DNA of 64,000 nucleotides from Dysgonamonadaceae bacterium (GTDB lineage: Bacteria > Bacteroidota > Bacteroidia > Bacteroidales > Azobacteroidaceae), in assembly GCA_031289145.1 (NCBI GenBank), contig JAITQA010000063.1:1-64000 (forward strand), given 5' to 3'. The position numbers and the translations under genes are program-made. The notes beneath the pieces are model-generated. The model did no database searches. It was not told the DNA's origin and saw nothing but the letters and a program-made list of their open reading frames with translations. This document shows, piece by piece, positions 41,101-50,000 of this stretch (position 1 is the stretch's first letter; the number at the start of each line of letters is the position of its first letter).

Positions 41101-42293
41101 TCAAAAGGCTTGGCAAGCGAAGGACGACCTCCTGCTATTAAAACTACTTTGGGTTTTACTTCTAATATTAATTTTGTTTGTTCGTCCCGGACATGCGGGA
41201 AATTAAATCCGAAAAATCCAACTCCCCAAGTTTGGTTTTTTAATAATTTATCTGTTGTCTCCAACAAATCTTTCGCCTCCTGACCTACTGCCATACTCAG
41301 GGATAAGATGGGTAGAGCGCCCGCATCCGCTACTTCTTTCAGAAATTCGGGAACATCGCTTATTCTCGCCATCGGCCCTTGTCCGATCGGGTATTTTGTC
41401 CCTAAATCTTTTGCCAACCCATTGTCCGGGGTGATTACATTCTTGTTTTTGGCCTGAAGAATGTGCCCGTGGGCTGCACTGTAAACCGCAAAAACAAAAT
41501 TTTTCAACTTTTTATGCCGCCTTAAAAAATCGACGGACAAAGAAATATCTTGTCCCACAGGAAGATAATTCTCAGACAAACTATAGCCTCCCAGAAAAGG
41601 TTGCAGGTCATCATAGACGGCGTCTACCGGAAGTACCGGAGACGTATTGCGGTGTAATACCCTGAAATTATCGACCACGACGGTTTCGCTTCCGCTCAAC
41701 TTTATACTAATGTCTTTTATTTCTTTGGGAACGCTACATTCCGGAAATGCAACAATTTGGGAATCGAAAATCACACCCTGTGCTCCCAATGCAAAAAATG
41801 CGGCAGACGTATGAAGCCCTGCGCCGCCTTGAATATATACTTTGATTTTAGCCTTTTTACAACTTTCGGCAATTTTTTGAAAAAGAATAAAAGAAGATTC
41901 TTTTGCTACCCGGCCTGCCCCCTCGTATCCTTTAACTATGATGGAAGGGAGTTTCTCTTTGATTGCATTCTGAGCCTCTTGAAAAGAATGAACTTGATAC
42001 AATATTTCAATTCCTTTCTCTTGCGTATAGTTCATTCCGTAGGGTAAAATGAGTTTACTCACATTTTCCGGAAGCGGAATATTTTTCATTTCTTCCGAAA
42101 CAATACACACGCCAAATTGCTCTTTTGTTTTTTGAGAAAGCGTTTTCAGGCATTTCGCTGCAATATCTCCATTTCTTCCTAAATGCAAAATAGGGAAAGC
42201 CCCCGCTTTAATTGTTTCCAAAGCCAACCTTACATCAGGTATTTCAAACGGAGACAAAATGAATACCTCTCTTTTTTCAATTTCTTGTACCAT
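35160..42293 (-). CDS. Type I PKS/lipid synthase subunit: flavin barrel x2-KS-AT-ACP-ACP-KR
   Basis: A 2,377-residue protein. Residues 1-200 form a nitronate-monooxygenase-like TIM barrel whose catalytic loop reads GYEGAGRV. Residues 296-600 form a second, intact barrel with YPIGQGPMARISD and ESGGHIGPLG (His435), comparable to PfaD enoyl reductases. KS spans 650-1090: Cys839 in AACASS, His974 in EAHGTGT, His1014 in SQIGHTKC. AT spans 1190-1490: Ser1283 in GHSYGE, His1387 in AFHSPL. Two nearly identical ACPs follow (serines 1698 and 1816), with the EADLSIDSIKRMEI motif close to PfaA carrier domains. KR at 2085-2370 has LGGAQGIS, a catalytic Ser in LFSSVAS and Tyr2281 in GDYAAANS. Together these could condense and reduce an acyl chain. 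No thioesterase or reductase release domain is visible. Confidence 0.9.
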   Translation of the reverse strand: MVQEIEKREVFILSPFEIPDVRLALETIKAGAFPILHLGRNGDIAAKCLKTLSQKTKEQFGVCIVSEEMKNIPLPENVSKLILPYGMNYTQEKGIEILYQVHSFQEAQNAIKEKLPSIIVKGYEGAGRVAKESSFILFQKIAESCKKAKIKVYIQGGAGLHTSAAFFALGAQGVIFDSQIVAFPECSVPKEIKDISIKLSGSETVVVDNFRVLHRNTSPVLPVDAVYDDLQPFLGGYSLSENYLPVGQDISLSVDFLRRHKKLKNFVFAVYSAAHGHILQAKNKNVITPDNGLAKDLGTKYPIGQGPMARISDVPEFLKEVADAGALPILSLSMAVGQEAKDLLETTDKLLKNQTWGVGFFGFNFPHVRDEQTKLILEVKPKVVLIAGGRPSLAKPFEDVGIKTFIHVPSSSLLDLYIKEGAKDFVFEGRESGGHIGPLGSLVLWEKQIFRLLQEEDLSHFSVFFAGGIHDALSSAFISVMAASLAAQGTKVGIWMGTSYLYTEEIVKTGAITPEYQNLVVKTQEMVLLESSPGMVSRAVKTPFTELFLREKKKKVEEGAGSPELGMYLEDLIIGRTRIAAKGKEFKDNGWAKLTLKEQREKGLFLTGEVTLLTNKTTTIENLHKSVIEDNNTLISELPDIQLPAFLSRPADIAIIGMDCIFPKAKNIEEFWTNIFLAKDCIEEIPDIRLNKSLFYKPDSTDSDFISCKTGGFVPTVDFDPMEFGMTPQSLTSVETTQLLSLMIAKRALKDAGYSDISPDVSENVSVIFGSEGLTDLAARVGFRSTYRQIFGELPDELKERLPRLTTDTFAGLLSNITPGRISNRLNLKGRNYSINAACASSLTALSAACQELSSYEADMVVLGGDDFHNNLNDYMMFSSTHALSRKGYCGSFDAGADGMTMGEGVGVAILKRLEDAERDGDKIYAVIKGVGGSSDGKGMSLTAPTAGGQITAMEKAYQSAGISPSEVGLIEAHGTGTVVGDKTEISSSTKVLLEAGALVGQTSIGTVKSQIGHTKCAAGISGLIRATLSVYYGVIPPTIHLENPLDNYNSKTSPFVFNTRPGIWTKARRISGISAFGFGGANFHAVIENYKPEVPFTTILKTWPSELFVFRGDTLEEAKQQVGQVKSLLTVNADIPLKNIAFTLASATDKVVQVSVVASDAEDLLSKIEIVLSGKDGQNIYYRKAIDGKVAFLFSGQGSQRVNMARDLFVAFPKMRSLLSQNSEYEKIIFPSAVFDIGSQKALNEAITDTRNSQPLLGIVDYAIASYLRFLGIEPDLVAGHSYGELPALCFAGAFKPEKLVALSRKRAESILGAIEDDKGKMLAVAIPEEKLNELLQDETEVWAVNFNSTKQTVLAGTTPGLTAFMEKLTAQNIAFKEINVACAFHSPLLAQSKDLYAEVLKNVSFHRTTIPVWSNTTAELYPKNAVGIRERLTEHLIKPVLFSKEVQNMYAEGARIFIETGPGNVLNGLVQDTLGSEIVTIQTEAKEKEGLSFLLNALAQYLATGKYFDVQKLFVDRETSTIDIAQVEKYAKSKTVWRVNGQYSYPNEGKLPRDGALPFAEPIRLSGSNANLPQVLNTNAADSSEKIMLEYLDGVKSLIQNQRDVLLGYFGQNPQEFRPRKVEYQTVEEPSRDVQAKPNQIKEQVPVQVPENKPSDVLSTEQIRNILLEVVSEKTGYPIDMLGLDMDLEADLSIDSIKRMEIVGELKDKMQLSGDFENSEETFMKMASIKTLNELTAWIGELRESMVVATPAVVSDASQVQTGDAPTGTESAQLSLTIEEIKVILLEVVSEKTGYPIDMLGLDMDLEADLSIDSIKRMEIVGELKDKLHLSGEFENSEETFMKMASLKTLNELIAWLDELLHSETGEAAAVEEEQQKETVATEENKQLADLSRILFELQAHPLSQEKISIAGKRFAITKDGGRKPFATKIKTLLESQGASVSIITASDPITSFDGLILLNSVKSPNKYTMQDFFNLIKQKDVKQFEWIFTFSDVIGDIAENKDLGQLKNIQGFAGLVKSLKFEYPKVNFRTVISYSLFDAQTLPQIVLDELTVDELFPEIIYKGKERFRNEIKMEDIDKNETPTLALDKDSVVVVLGGAQGISPELVYQLSTDYPCRYILVGRSNILPDESGVYATLKTQADIRKHLIANEQMKVPTEIEKKIRTIFKSNQISEAIKKIEQSGATVTYQSLDVSDTEVFKNFLQQIRAEYGKIDAVIHAAGILHDKFFADKTWESFEKVYNTKRNPLHVILDELQDDLKLLVLFSSVASAYGSVGQGDYAAANSVFDLAATALPVLSPNLRTVSFNWGPWKGAGMVSSMLEAEFTKKGVSMIPLKEGGALFANELKFGNESRISVMGRKDEVENFLKLIQIDNER
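36705..37313 (-). repeat. Duplicated ACP module within the PKS gene
   Basis: 37059-37313 (ACP1, residues 1661-1745) and 36705-36959 (ACP2, residues 1779-1863) are repeats 354 nt apart in register, with most codons related and the active-site helix identical. The spacer between them is Ala/Thr/Pro-rich. Tandem ACPs of this kind are a hallmark of PUFA-type synthases, where their number affects output. Confidence 0.88.
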
Positions 42294-42358
42294 TGTGTGT
42301 TATAATTATTAGTTTATTTGATTGTTATTTTTTAGTAATTCCTGAAAAATTTGTTCTT

Positions 42359-45300
42359 TCATATTGAAACTTTGTCTGCTTTTTGCAAGGTTTCTTTGTT
42401 TTGCACAGACGGCTTTGCTTCATAACCATCAATAAACCAAACAGTTGGTTTTGTACGATATTGATCCGGTTCATCAATGTTAAGAACTGAAACATTTCTT
42501 CCTTCAAACATTTTTTCCCAGTAAATATTTCTACCGGTCGACAAGTATTGAGCCAAAGCCCTTAAGAGATAACCGATACCTTCACCGTTTTTATTTTCTG
42601 TTTGTATCGTAGTAATTCTTTTTTCTAAAGTTTCTTCAACAAGCCCGGACAAGACTCTTCCCGGTCCTGTTTCAATAAAAACACGGGCGCCCGCATCAAA
42701 CATATTTTCTATTTCTTTCTTAAAAAATACCGGAAGAACAAGGTGTTTGGCCATATATTCCTTTATTTTTTCAGGTTCTGCAGGGTATATATCTGAAGTC
42801 ATATTCGACCATACAGGTATTTGGGGAACCTTAAACGGTATATCTTTTAAATTTTTTGAAAAAAGCGTTTCGGATTCGGCCACCAACGGACTGTGGAACG
42901 CGCAGGAAACACTTAGCTCCTTACAAAATATTTTTATGCCGGACAGTTTTTTTGCAAATGCTTCAATGGCGGATGAAGATCCTGCCAATGTAATTTGTTT
43001 CTGCGAATTGTAATTCACTACCCACACTTCCGGTTCTTCTTTCAACAAGTCATCAATAACATTTTGATCATTGTTTTGGAGAATAACAGCGAGCATTTTT
43101 CCTTTGTCTGTTCCTGTTGTCTGTAGTATGGACTCTGCTCGTTGACGACTAAGAGTCACCAAATGCTCAGGTGCAAAAACGCCTGCAAAACAAAGTGCAG
43201 GAAGTTCGCCGTAACTGTGACCGGCAACCATATCCGGTTCGATGCCCAACGACCGGAGGAAATTGGCAATAGCAAAGTCAACAATTCCCAATACCGGTTG
43301 CGCATTGAGCGTATTTGTGATCTCTTCCTCCTGCAAGGCTGCGCTGTTTTCGTCAAACGCAGCTTCAGGGAAAAGTATTCTTGCGTATTCCTTGTGTTCA
43401 TTTAACAAGCGTCTCATCGACGGAAATGCCACAAAGAGATCACGCGCCATATTTAAGTGCTGGCTTCCCTGTCCGGAGAACAAAAAAACCGTTTTACCTT
43501 CCTTGACATCTCTTGGAAATATCCGTAAATCCCTTTTGTCCATAACGGCAATGTCGATTTTCCCGGATAATTCTTCTATGCTGCTTGAAACAATAGATAC
43601 CTGAATGTCTTTCGTATTATAAACAGATAGCGTATAGGCGAGATCCGCCGGTTTTAGCTGCTTGTGTAATGCTATCAGTTGTTTGACTTTCAGCATTTCG
43701 TCTTTTGCTTCATCCATCGTATTACCCCTGAACACAAATATTTCGGCAGGCCAAGACTCATATACGGGTGTTTCCGGAACTTCCACGTTGTAATTTTCAA
43801 TAATGGCATGGAAATTAGTGCCGCCAAATCCGAACGCGCTCACAGCGGCAATTCGTTTGTCGTCGTTCCACACCCCGGCTTGCGTGTTAAAGACAAACGG
43901 ACTTGTTTGCCGGTCATGGAATTTGTTGATGTTTTTCAAATGCAAGGTAGGAGGGATAACACCATGTTTTACCGAGAGAATCGCTTTTATCATTCCGGCA
44001 ACACCCGCCGTACATTTTGTATGTCCTATCTGCGTTTTTACAGACCCAAGGTAAGTTTGTCCCGGTATTGAACCGGATTCTATAAACAAATCCGTCAAAG
44101 ATGCCAGTTCCACCTTGTCGCCGACAACCGTACCTGTTCCATGGGCTTCGATCATCCCTACCTGAGACGGAAGGATGCCTGTATTTTTATACGCTCTTTT
44201 CAAAGCCCGAGTTTCTCCTTTACGACTGGGCGCTGTCACGCCGAAATTGCGCCCGTCGCTACTGCCGCCTATCCCTTTGATTACAGCATAAATCTTATTC
44301 CCATCGCGTTCTGCATCTTCCAATCTCTTTAAAACCAATGCAGCCATGCCTTCTCCCAGAACGATGCCGTCGGCTTCCACATCAAATGCTGCACAACGCC
44401 CTTTTTTTGACAAGGCGAAAGTACTGGAAAACATCAGGTAATCTTTGATACCGTTATGAAGATCAGCGCCTCCCACAAGAACCAGATTTGAACGCCGGGA
44501 AGAGAGTTCCTGACAGGCAAGATCAAGCGCAACCAACGAAGAGGCGCAGGCTGCGTCGACCGTGTAATTTCGTCCGCCAAAATTTAAACGATTGGCGATC
44601 CGGCCTGAGATAACATTCGGCAATATACCGGAAAATGATGTTTCATTCATTTTCGGAAGCAATGCATCCAAGTGATCCGGTAATTTTCCAAGGAACTGTT
44701 TGATGCCCAGCCTGTGACTGTATATCGTCGCTAATTCCGACAATCCGTTCGCCCCAAATATGACGGAGGCGTCTTCCATCTCCTGATTGTCTTTATATCC
44801 GGCGTCTTCCATTGCTCTTTTGGAAACCAAAAGACTTAGTAACTGAACCGGCTCAATGGCCGACAAGGACTGTGGCATAAGCCCAAATTCCAAAGGATCA
44901 AAATTAACAGCGGGAATAAAGCCGCCCCATTTGGATGAACAATAATCGGTATCGCTGGTGTCGGGATTGTAAAACTGTTCTTTGCTCCAACGCGAGTTCG
45001 AAACTTCAGATACGCAATCTTTTCCCAAAAGAATATTTTTCCAGTATTCCTCTTTGTCCCGGGCTTGCGGCAATATACACTCCATCCCTACAACGGCAAT
45101 ATCCAAGGGCCTTGCCGAAGCAGTATTTAACGATATATTTTTTAGCCCTGCAATGAGTTTGTTGTTGTCAACGGCCAATGTCGTACACCATTTATCGGTT
45201 ATAGAAGCGGAACATTTTTCCGTCAGGATACCGACCTTTATGCCTTTTGCCGCCAAAGTAGCAGCCATAATGGATACAAATGCAGCAGAAAAAGCGTCGC

Positions 45301-46378
45301 TGATATCTCCGGAAAACAGAATATGAATTTTTGAAAGATTTTTATCTTTTTGAAGTATCCGGTTGATTTGACTTTCCCAAGGCACAATGCTGAAGACGGG
45401 GTCTCCTTCGCTGTTTTTGACATTACCTTCGAATATAATATTTTTTGCCCCTTCTTTGAGAAATGCATCTAACGAATCCACGGAAACAGAACGTACAAAC
45501 GCCTTTTTTCCTTCCGTTTCAAGCAGATTTGCTTTCTTAACGTCGGTTGCTTCGTAAATGACGCCCAAGGTCTTCTTGTTCCCTTCGGATGCTATTTGCA
45601 TAATAGGATACGGAATACCCAACTCTTGGGCAAAAGCATTATCCCGACCAATTACATTCAACTTTTTTGCCTGACGCAAATGTCCGTATGTCGCTTCAAA
45701 GACGGACAAGACAAATTGTTCAGGGTTTTTGTAGTGTTCGGCAAAATCCCTTGATAGCTGGGAATCTTTACCCGCCGAAATTTCTTTCGCTTGCTTTTGC
45801 TGAGCGCCAGCCGGATGGTCCGGCACAATGCTACCGGGAAACAAGGCTATCTGTGAATCGAAAATAACGCCGGTTGCTCCTAATGCCAGAAAGGCCGCCG
45901 AAGTATGTATTCCGGCGCCGCCTTGAATATAAACCTTTGTTTTATGTTTCAAAGCCTGTTTGATTATCTGACGGAACAATACGAAAGTAGATTCAACTGC
46001 AACTTTTCCGCTCCCTTCATAGCCTTTCAATACAATCGAAGACGCTTTCCCTTTTATCGCTTCTTCCCCTTCTTCGAGAGAATGAACCTGATAAAGCACT
46101 TCTACATCCTTGGTTTTTTCTATACAAGACCCAAAAGGAACAATCAGTTTTGTTACATTTGACGGTAAATGCAGATCTCCTGTAATTACAACATCAATAC
46201 AAACGCCAAAGGGCCTGTTGATTCTTTTCGATAAAGTCGTGATTTCATCCTTAATTTTCTTAACATTGCATCCCAAATGCAATACCGGAAACGCCCCTGC
46301 TCCTATTGTTTCTACAACAAATCCGGAATTCATTGCACCCAGGCATGAAAGCAGGATTACTTCTTTTTTTTCTTCCAT
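42359..46378 (-). CDS. Type I PKS/lipid synthase subunit: degenerate flavin barrels-KS-AT
   Basis: First gene of the cluster; 1,339 residues, co-linear with the first 1,550 residues of the next protein and clearly a tandem paralog. Residues 1-200 are the first barrel (catalytic loop GYEGSGKV). The second barrel (about 250-400) is about 70 residues shorter than its counterpart and has lost both the flavin-binding QGPM motif and the GGH catalytic motif, so it should not be an active reductase. KS (425-860) is intact: Cys611 in AACASS, His746 in EAHGTGT, His786 in TQIGHTKC. AT (960-1270) is intact: Ser1055 in GHSYGE, His1162 in AFHSPL. It ends soon after the AT, without ACP or KR, and must use carrier domains from its partners. 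ATG at 46378. Confidence 0.9.
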   Translation of the reverse strand: MEEKKEVILLSCLGAMNSGFVVETIGAGAFPVLHLGCNVKKIKDEITTLSKRINRPFGVCIDVVITGDLHLPSNVTKLIVPFGSCIEKTKDVEVLYQVHSLEEGEEAIKGKASSIVLKGYEGSGKVAVESTFVLFRQIIKQALKHKTKVYIQGGAGIHTSAAFLALGATGVIFDSQIALFPGSIVPDHPAGAQQKQAKEISAGKDSQLSRDFAEHYKNPEQFVLSVFEATYGHLRQAKKLNVIGRDNAFAQELGIPYPIMQIASEGNKKTLGVIYEATDVKKANLLETEGKKAFVRSVSVDSLDAFLKEGAKNIIFEGNVKNSEGDPVFSIVPWESQINRILQKDKNLSKIHILFSGDISDAFSAAFVSIMAATLAAKGIKVGILTEKCSASITDKWCTTLAVDNNKLIAGLKNISLNTASARPLDIAVVGMECILPQARDKEEYWKNILLGKDCVSEVSNSRWSKEQFYNPDTSDTDYCSSKWGGFIPAVNFDPLEFGLMPQSLSAIEPVQLLSLLVSKRAMEDAGYKDNQEMEDASVIFGANGLSELATIYSHRLGIKQFLGKLPDHLDALLPKMNETSFSGILPNVISGRIANRLNFGGRNYTVDAACASSLVALDLACQELSSRRSNLVLVGGADLHNGIKDYLMFSSTFALSKKGRCAAFDVEADGIVLGEGMAALVLKRLEDAERDGNKIYAVIKGIGGSSDGRNFGVTAPSRKGETRALKRAYKNTGILPSQVGMIEAHGTGTVVGDKVELASLTDLFIESGSIPGQTYLGSVKTQIGHTKCTAGVAGMIKAILSVKHGVIPPTLHLKNINKFHDRQTSPFVFNTQAGVWNDDKRIAAVSAFGFGGTNFHAIIENYNVEVPETPVYESWPAEIFVFRGNTMDEAKDEMLKVKQLIALHKQLKPADLAYTLSVYNTKDIQVSIVSSSIEELSGKIDIAVMDKRDLRIFPRDVKEGKTVFLFSGQGSQHLNMARDLFVAFPSMRRLLNEHKEYARILFPEAAFDENSAALQEEEITNTLNAQPVLGIVDFAIANFLRSLGIEPDMVAGHSYGELPALCFAGVFAPEHLVTLSRQRAESILQTTGTDKGKMLAVILQNNDQNVIDDLLKEEPEVWVVNYNSQKQITLAGSSSAIEAFAKKLSGIKIFCKELSVSCAFHSPLVAESETLFSKNLKDIPFKVPQIPVWSNMTSDIYPAEPEKIKEYMAKHLVLPVFFKKEIENMFDAGARVFIETGPGRVLSGLVEETLEKRITTIQTENKNGEGIGYLLRALAQYLSTGRNIYWEKMFEGRNVSVLNIDEPDQYRTKPTVWFIDGYEAKPSVQNKETLQKADKVSI

Positions 46379-46600
46379 TTTAATTTAATTGAAATAAAAA
46401 TAAAAACGATTTTATATTGTGTCCGCTTTTTAGTAATGCAATTTCCCTCTTTAACCACCAAACCAATTTCTTTAGCTCCATGATCTCTGCTTTCATAAGT
46501 CTGTTTTCCAAACGCAATATGATAATCATTTACTTCATAAATAAAGACAATCAATCATTTACATATTTCTCCCACGATGCATGAATGACTGTAACCGGCA

Positions 46601-46630
46601 CAAAAATACAAAATTTTAATTAATCTACAA
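46601..46630 (-). promoter_or_regulatory. Predicted promoter of the lipid/PKS-exporter cluster
   Basis: On the minus strand TATTTTTG (46601-46608) fits TAnnTTTG, with TTG (46628-46630) 19 nt upstream. It would give a leader of about 215 nt before the ATG at 46378. The gap 46379-47018 (640 nt) otherwise holds AT-rich DNA, this promoter and the divergent promoter of susC at 46899-46930. A short frame at 46357-46554 is not convincing as a gene. Confidence 0.55.
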
Positions 46631-46898
46631 CAAAAATGACCAAAATAAATAATAATTGGCAAGTTTCATTAATTTATTTTACTTAAAAAATCTATTATTG
46701 ACATTAATTTATTTTTAACTATTAAATAATATCAATATTGACAATATTCGTTCTTTTGCCATCCTTATGATCATTACCATATATAACAGCTACAGCGTAT
46801 TGAGATTGAGAAATTGGCCTTATATGACGTTTTCATCCGAAGATTTGAATTATATCAAATTAACATTTTTCGGGTTTTTGTTCGTTTTTCAGTGATAA

Positions 46899-46930
46899 TT
46901 TGGTCGGTATTCGTTTTTTATTTATATTTG
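46899..46930 (+). promoter_or_regulatory. Bacteroidetes-type promoter of the 47-kb susCD operon
   Basis: TTTG at 46899-46902 and TATATTTG at 46923-46930 are 20 nt apart and about 90 nt ahead of the ATG at 47019. It diverges from the predicted cluster promoter, with about 270 nt between the two. Confidence 0.65.
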
Positions 46931-47018
46931 CGGTAAGTTAACGAAATTTCTCAATAACTATTGTTTTTTCATGGTATATGTAATTTAATGTATTATTTAT
47001 TTTAAACTGTTTAACTTT

Positions 47019-50000
47019 ATGTATTTACATTTTCGAAAAAAGGCAACCGGTATCTTGGTTGCCGCTTTTATGCTTGTAGGTTTACCTCTTGCATCAGCCG
47101 ATGTAAGGGCTTCGGTATCAGCCGATGATCCTATTGTACAACAAACGGTGAAGGTGACGGGAAGCGTTGTCGACGCAACCACAGGTGAGTCGCTTATCGG
47201 CGTAAACGTTGTGGTGAAAAATTTGCCTTCTACAGGAGCGACTACCGATGTTAACGGTAACTTCTCCCTTGATGTGCCCGTTGATGCTGTATTGGTCGTT
47301 TCGTACGTAGGGTATACGAGACTGGAAATTACGGCGTCATCTTCTCCGTTGTCGATTAAACTGAAGGAAGATTCGCACGCCCTGAGCGAATTAGTGGTTG
47401 TGGGTTACGGGACACAACGCCGCGAGAGTTTGACCGGTGCGTTGCAGACACTGAAGAACGATAAGATTGTGACGACCACGACAACCTCTGTTGAGAACAT
47501 GCTTTCAGGCAAAGCCCCCGGTGTGTATGTGTCACCCAGTAGCGGACAGCCCGGTGGACGCGGTGATATTATCATCCGTGGAAAATCCTCTATCAATGGC
47601 GTAAACGCCCCGCTTTGGGTGATTGACGGCGTCATTGTCGGTACGGCATCAAACTACACGCTCAATCCTACCGACATTGAGACAATGACCATCCTCAAGG
47701 ATGCAGCTTCGACAGCTATCTACGGCTCGCAAGGAGCTAACGGCGTCATTGTGGTAACCACCAAACGCGCCTCCGGCGATAACGTAAATGTCAACTTTTC
47801 TGCCAAATTTGGTCTGACTCAGTTGGATAACGGAAACATGCAAGTGATGAACGGAGCGGAACTCTATGATTATTTCAATTCCTTCTCCAACAAAGAAGCT
47901 GTTAATTTTCCACGCTGGAATGCCGACCTGCGCAATTCCAACTACAGCTGGTGGGACTTGGCCACGCAAACCGGTATTGCGCAGGACTACAACATCTCCA
48001 TATCGGGTGGTGGTGAGAAAATGAAATCGTATTTCTCCATAGGCTATTATAACGAAGAAGGCGCTGTGCGCGGATACGACTTCAGCCGTTACAGTACGCG
48101 CTTTCGCTTAGAATACAAACCCTTGGAATGGCTGACGATAAAGCCCTTGGTTTCCGGATCGCGCCGCGACGTAGACGACCGCCAATATAGCGTGACCTCC
48201 ATGTATTCCAACATGCCTTGGGATAATCCCTATCTGCCGGATGGAACGCCAACGCCTCACCGTTCGGCTACATGGGTGAACAGTACGTCTACCAATTATT
48301 TGTATGATTTGCAATGGGATAACTCTAACGATCAGCGTTATTCGGTTATGGGTAATATCGACTTCGACATCCGTCTGACGCCCTGGTTGACATTCTCGTC
48401 CATCAACAACCTGACATGGGACAATTATGCCTCTCACTCGTATGAAGACCCCCGTTCGGATGGAGCTTCGGGCGTAGGCGGACGCATCAGCGAAGTGGTT
48501 GATAGAACCGAACGCCGCTATACAAACCAGATTCTGCGTTACAACCAGTCGTTTGGCAAACATGCTGTCAGCGCATTGGCCGCTTACGAATTTAGCGATT
48601 ATTATTTCAAAGAAGTTTCAGCCTCCGGCGTTGGTTTTGTAGAAGGATATGATGTTCTGGACATTGTAGCCAAACCGGAAAAGACACAAGGATATATCAA
48701 CACTTCAGCCATACAGTCGTATCTGTTCAACGCCAATTATGCTTACGACGATAGGTATCTGGCGCAAGTATCCGCTCGTCGAGATGGGGCATCCAACTTT
48801 GGCGAAAACGCCAAGTATGGAAACTTTTTCTCCGTGAGCGCCGGATGGCTTATCAATAAGGAAGATTTCTTCAAAGCCGACTGGGTAGACCTGTTGAAGG
48901 TACGCGCTGCTTATGGCTCTGTCGGTAACCGTCCGAGCGAGTTGTATCCGCAATACGACCTCTATGGACTGACCGGACAAAAGTACAACGACTTGTATGG
49001 CGCTTTGATTACGCAAATCGGAAATAAAAACCTGACCTGGGAAAAGACTTATACCACGGGTATCGGTGTAGACTTTAATTTCATGGAACGCTACCGCGTA
49101 AACCTGGATTATTATAGCAAGACTACCGACAACATCTTGTTCAAAGTTCCGGTGTCCGGCTTGATAGGTGTAACAAGCACTTGGCAGAATGTAGGCGAAA
49201 TGGAAAACAAAGGCTTTGAAGTGATGCTGGGCGCTGATATTGTCAAAACGAAAGATTGGTTTTGGGCGGCAGATTTCAACCTGGGCTTGAACCGGAATAA
49301 AGTGACCAAGCTATACGGTAAAGATGCCGACACCAAAGGCATTGTAAGCAGCAGCTACGGCGTTAATATAGCCGGGAGTATCTCACGTATCCTTTTGCCC
49401 GATCATAGCGTAGATACCTTCTATGGCCGCGAATGGGGAGGGGTAAATCCGGAAGACGGCGCTCCGCAATGGTATAAAACCGATGACTCGGGGGCGCGTG
49501 TTCTCACAAGTAAATACGCCGAAGCCGATCAAGTAGTGTTGGGTTCCTACAATCCCGATTTCTACGGCGGTTTCTCTACCAACCTGTCATGGAAACAATT
49601 GGATTTGAACGCTGTATTTGGCTATTCCGTAGGGGGCAAGATATACAATTACTCTCGCCAGGAGTACGACAGTGACGGCAGGTATACAGACAGGAATCAG
49701 TTAAAACTGATGGATGGATGGAGCCGTTGGCAAAAAGCGGGCGATATAGCTACGCACCCGGTAGCCACTTATGGCAACCAATCGGGCGCCAATGAGGTTT
49801 CGTCCCGTTACTTGGAAGACGCCGATTATTTCAAACTGCGCAGTGTTTCTCTGGGTTACAACTTAAAGTTGCCGCAATGGAAGATACCCAATATTCGCTT
49901 GTCGTTTACGGCTGAAAACCTGCTCACGATTACGGGTTATTCCGGCGTTGACCCGGAAATATCGGCAGTTAGCGGAATTGTCAGCGGCGTAGTTGGCCCC

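Noticed and set aside
30767..46378. Assignment as a true EPA/DHA PUFA synthase (pfaABCD)
   Set aside because: The ACPs and flavin barrel are PfaA/PfaD-like, but there is no KS-CLF-DH-DH PfaC protein, only one DH domain is seen and glycosyltransferase and exporter genes are included.
46357..46554. 65-codon minus-strand frame ahead of the first PKS gene
   Set aside because: It ends in a low-complexity KKKK tail, overlaps the PKS start, has no family features and lies in the probable 5' untranslated region.
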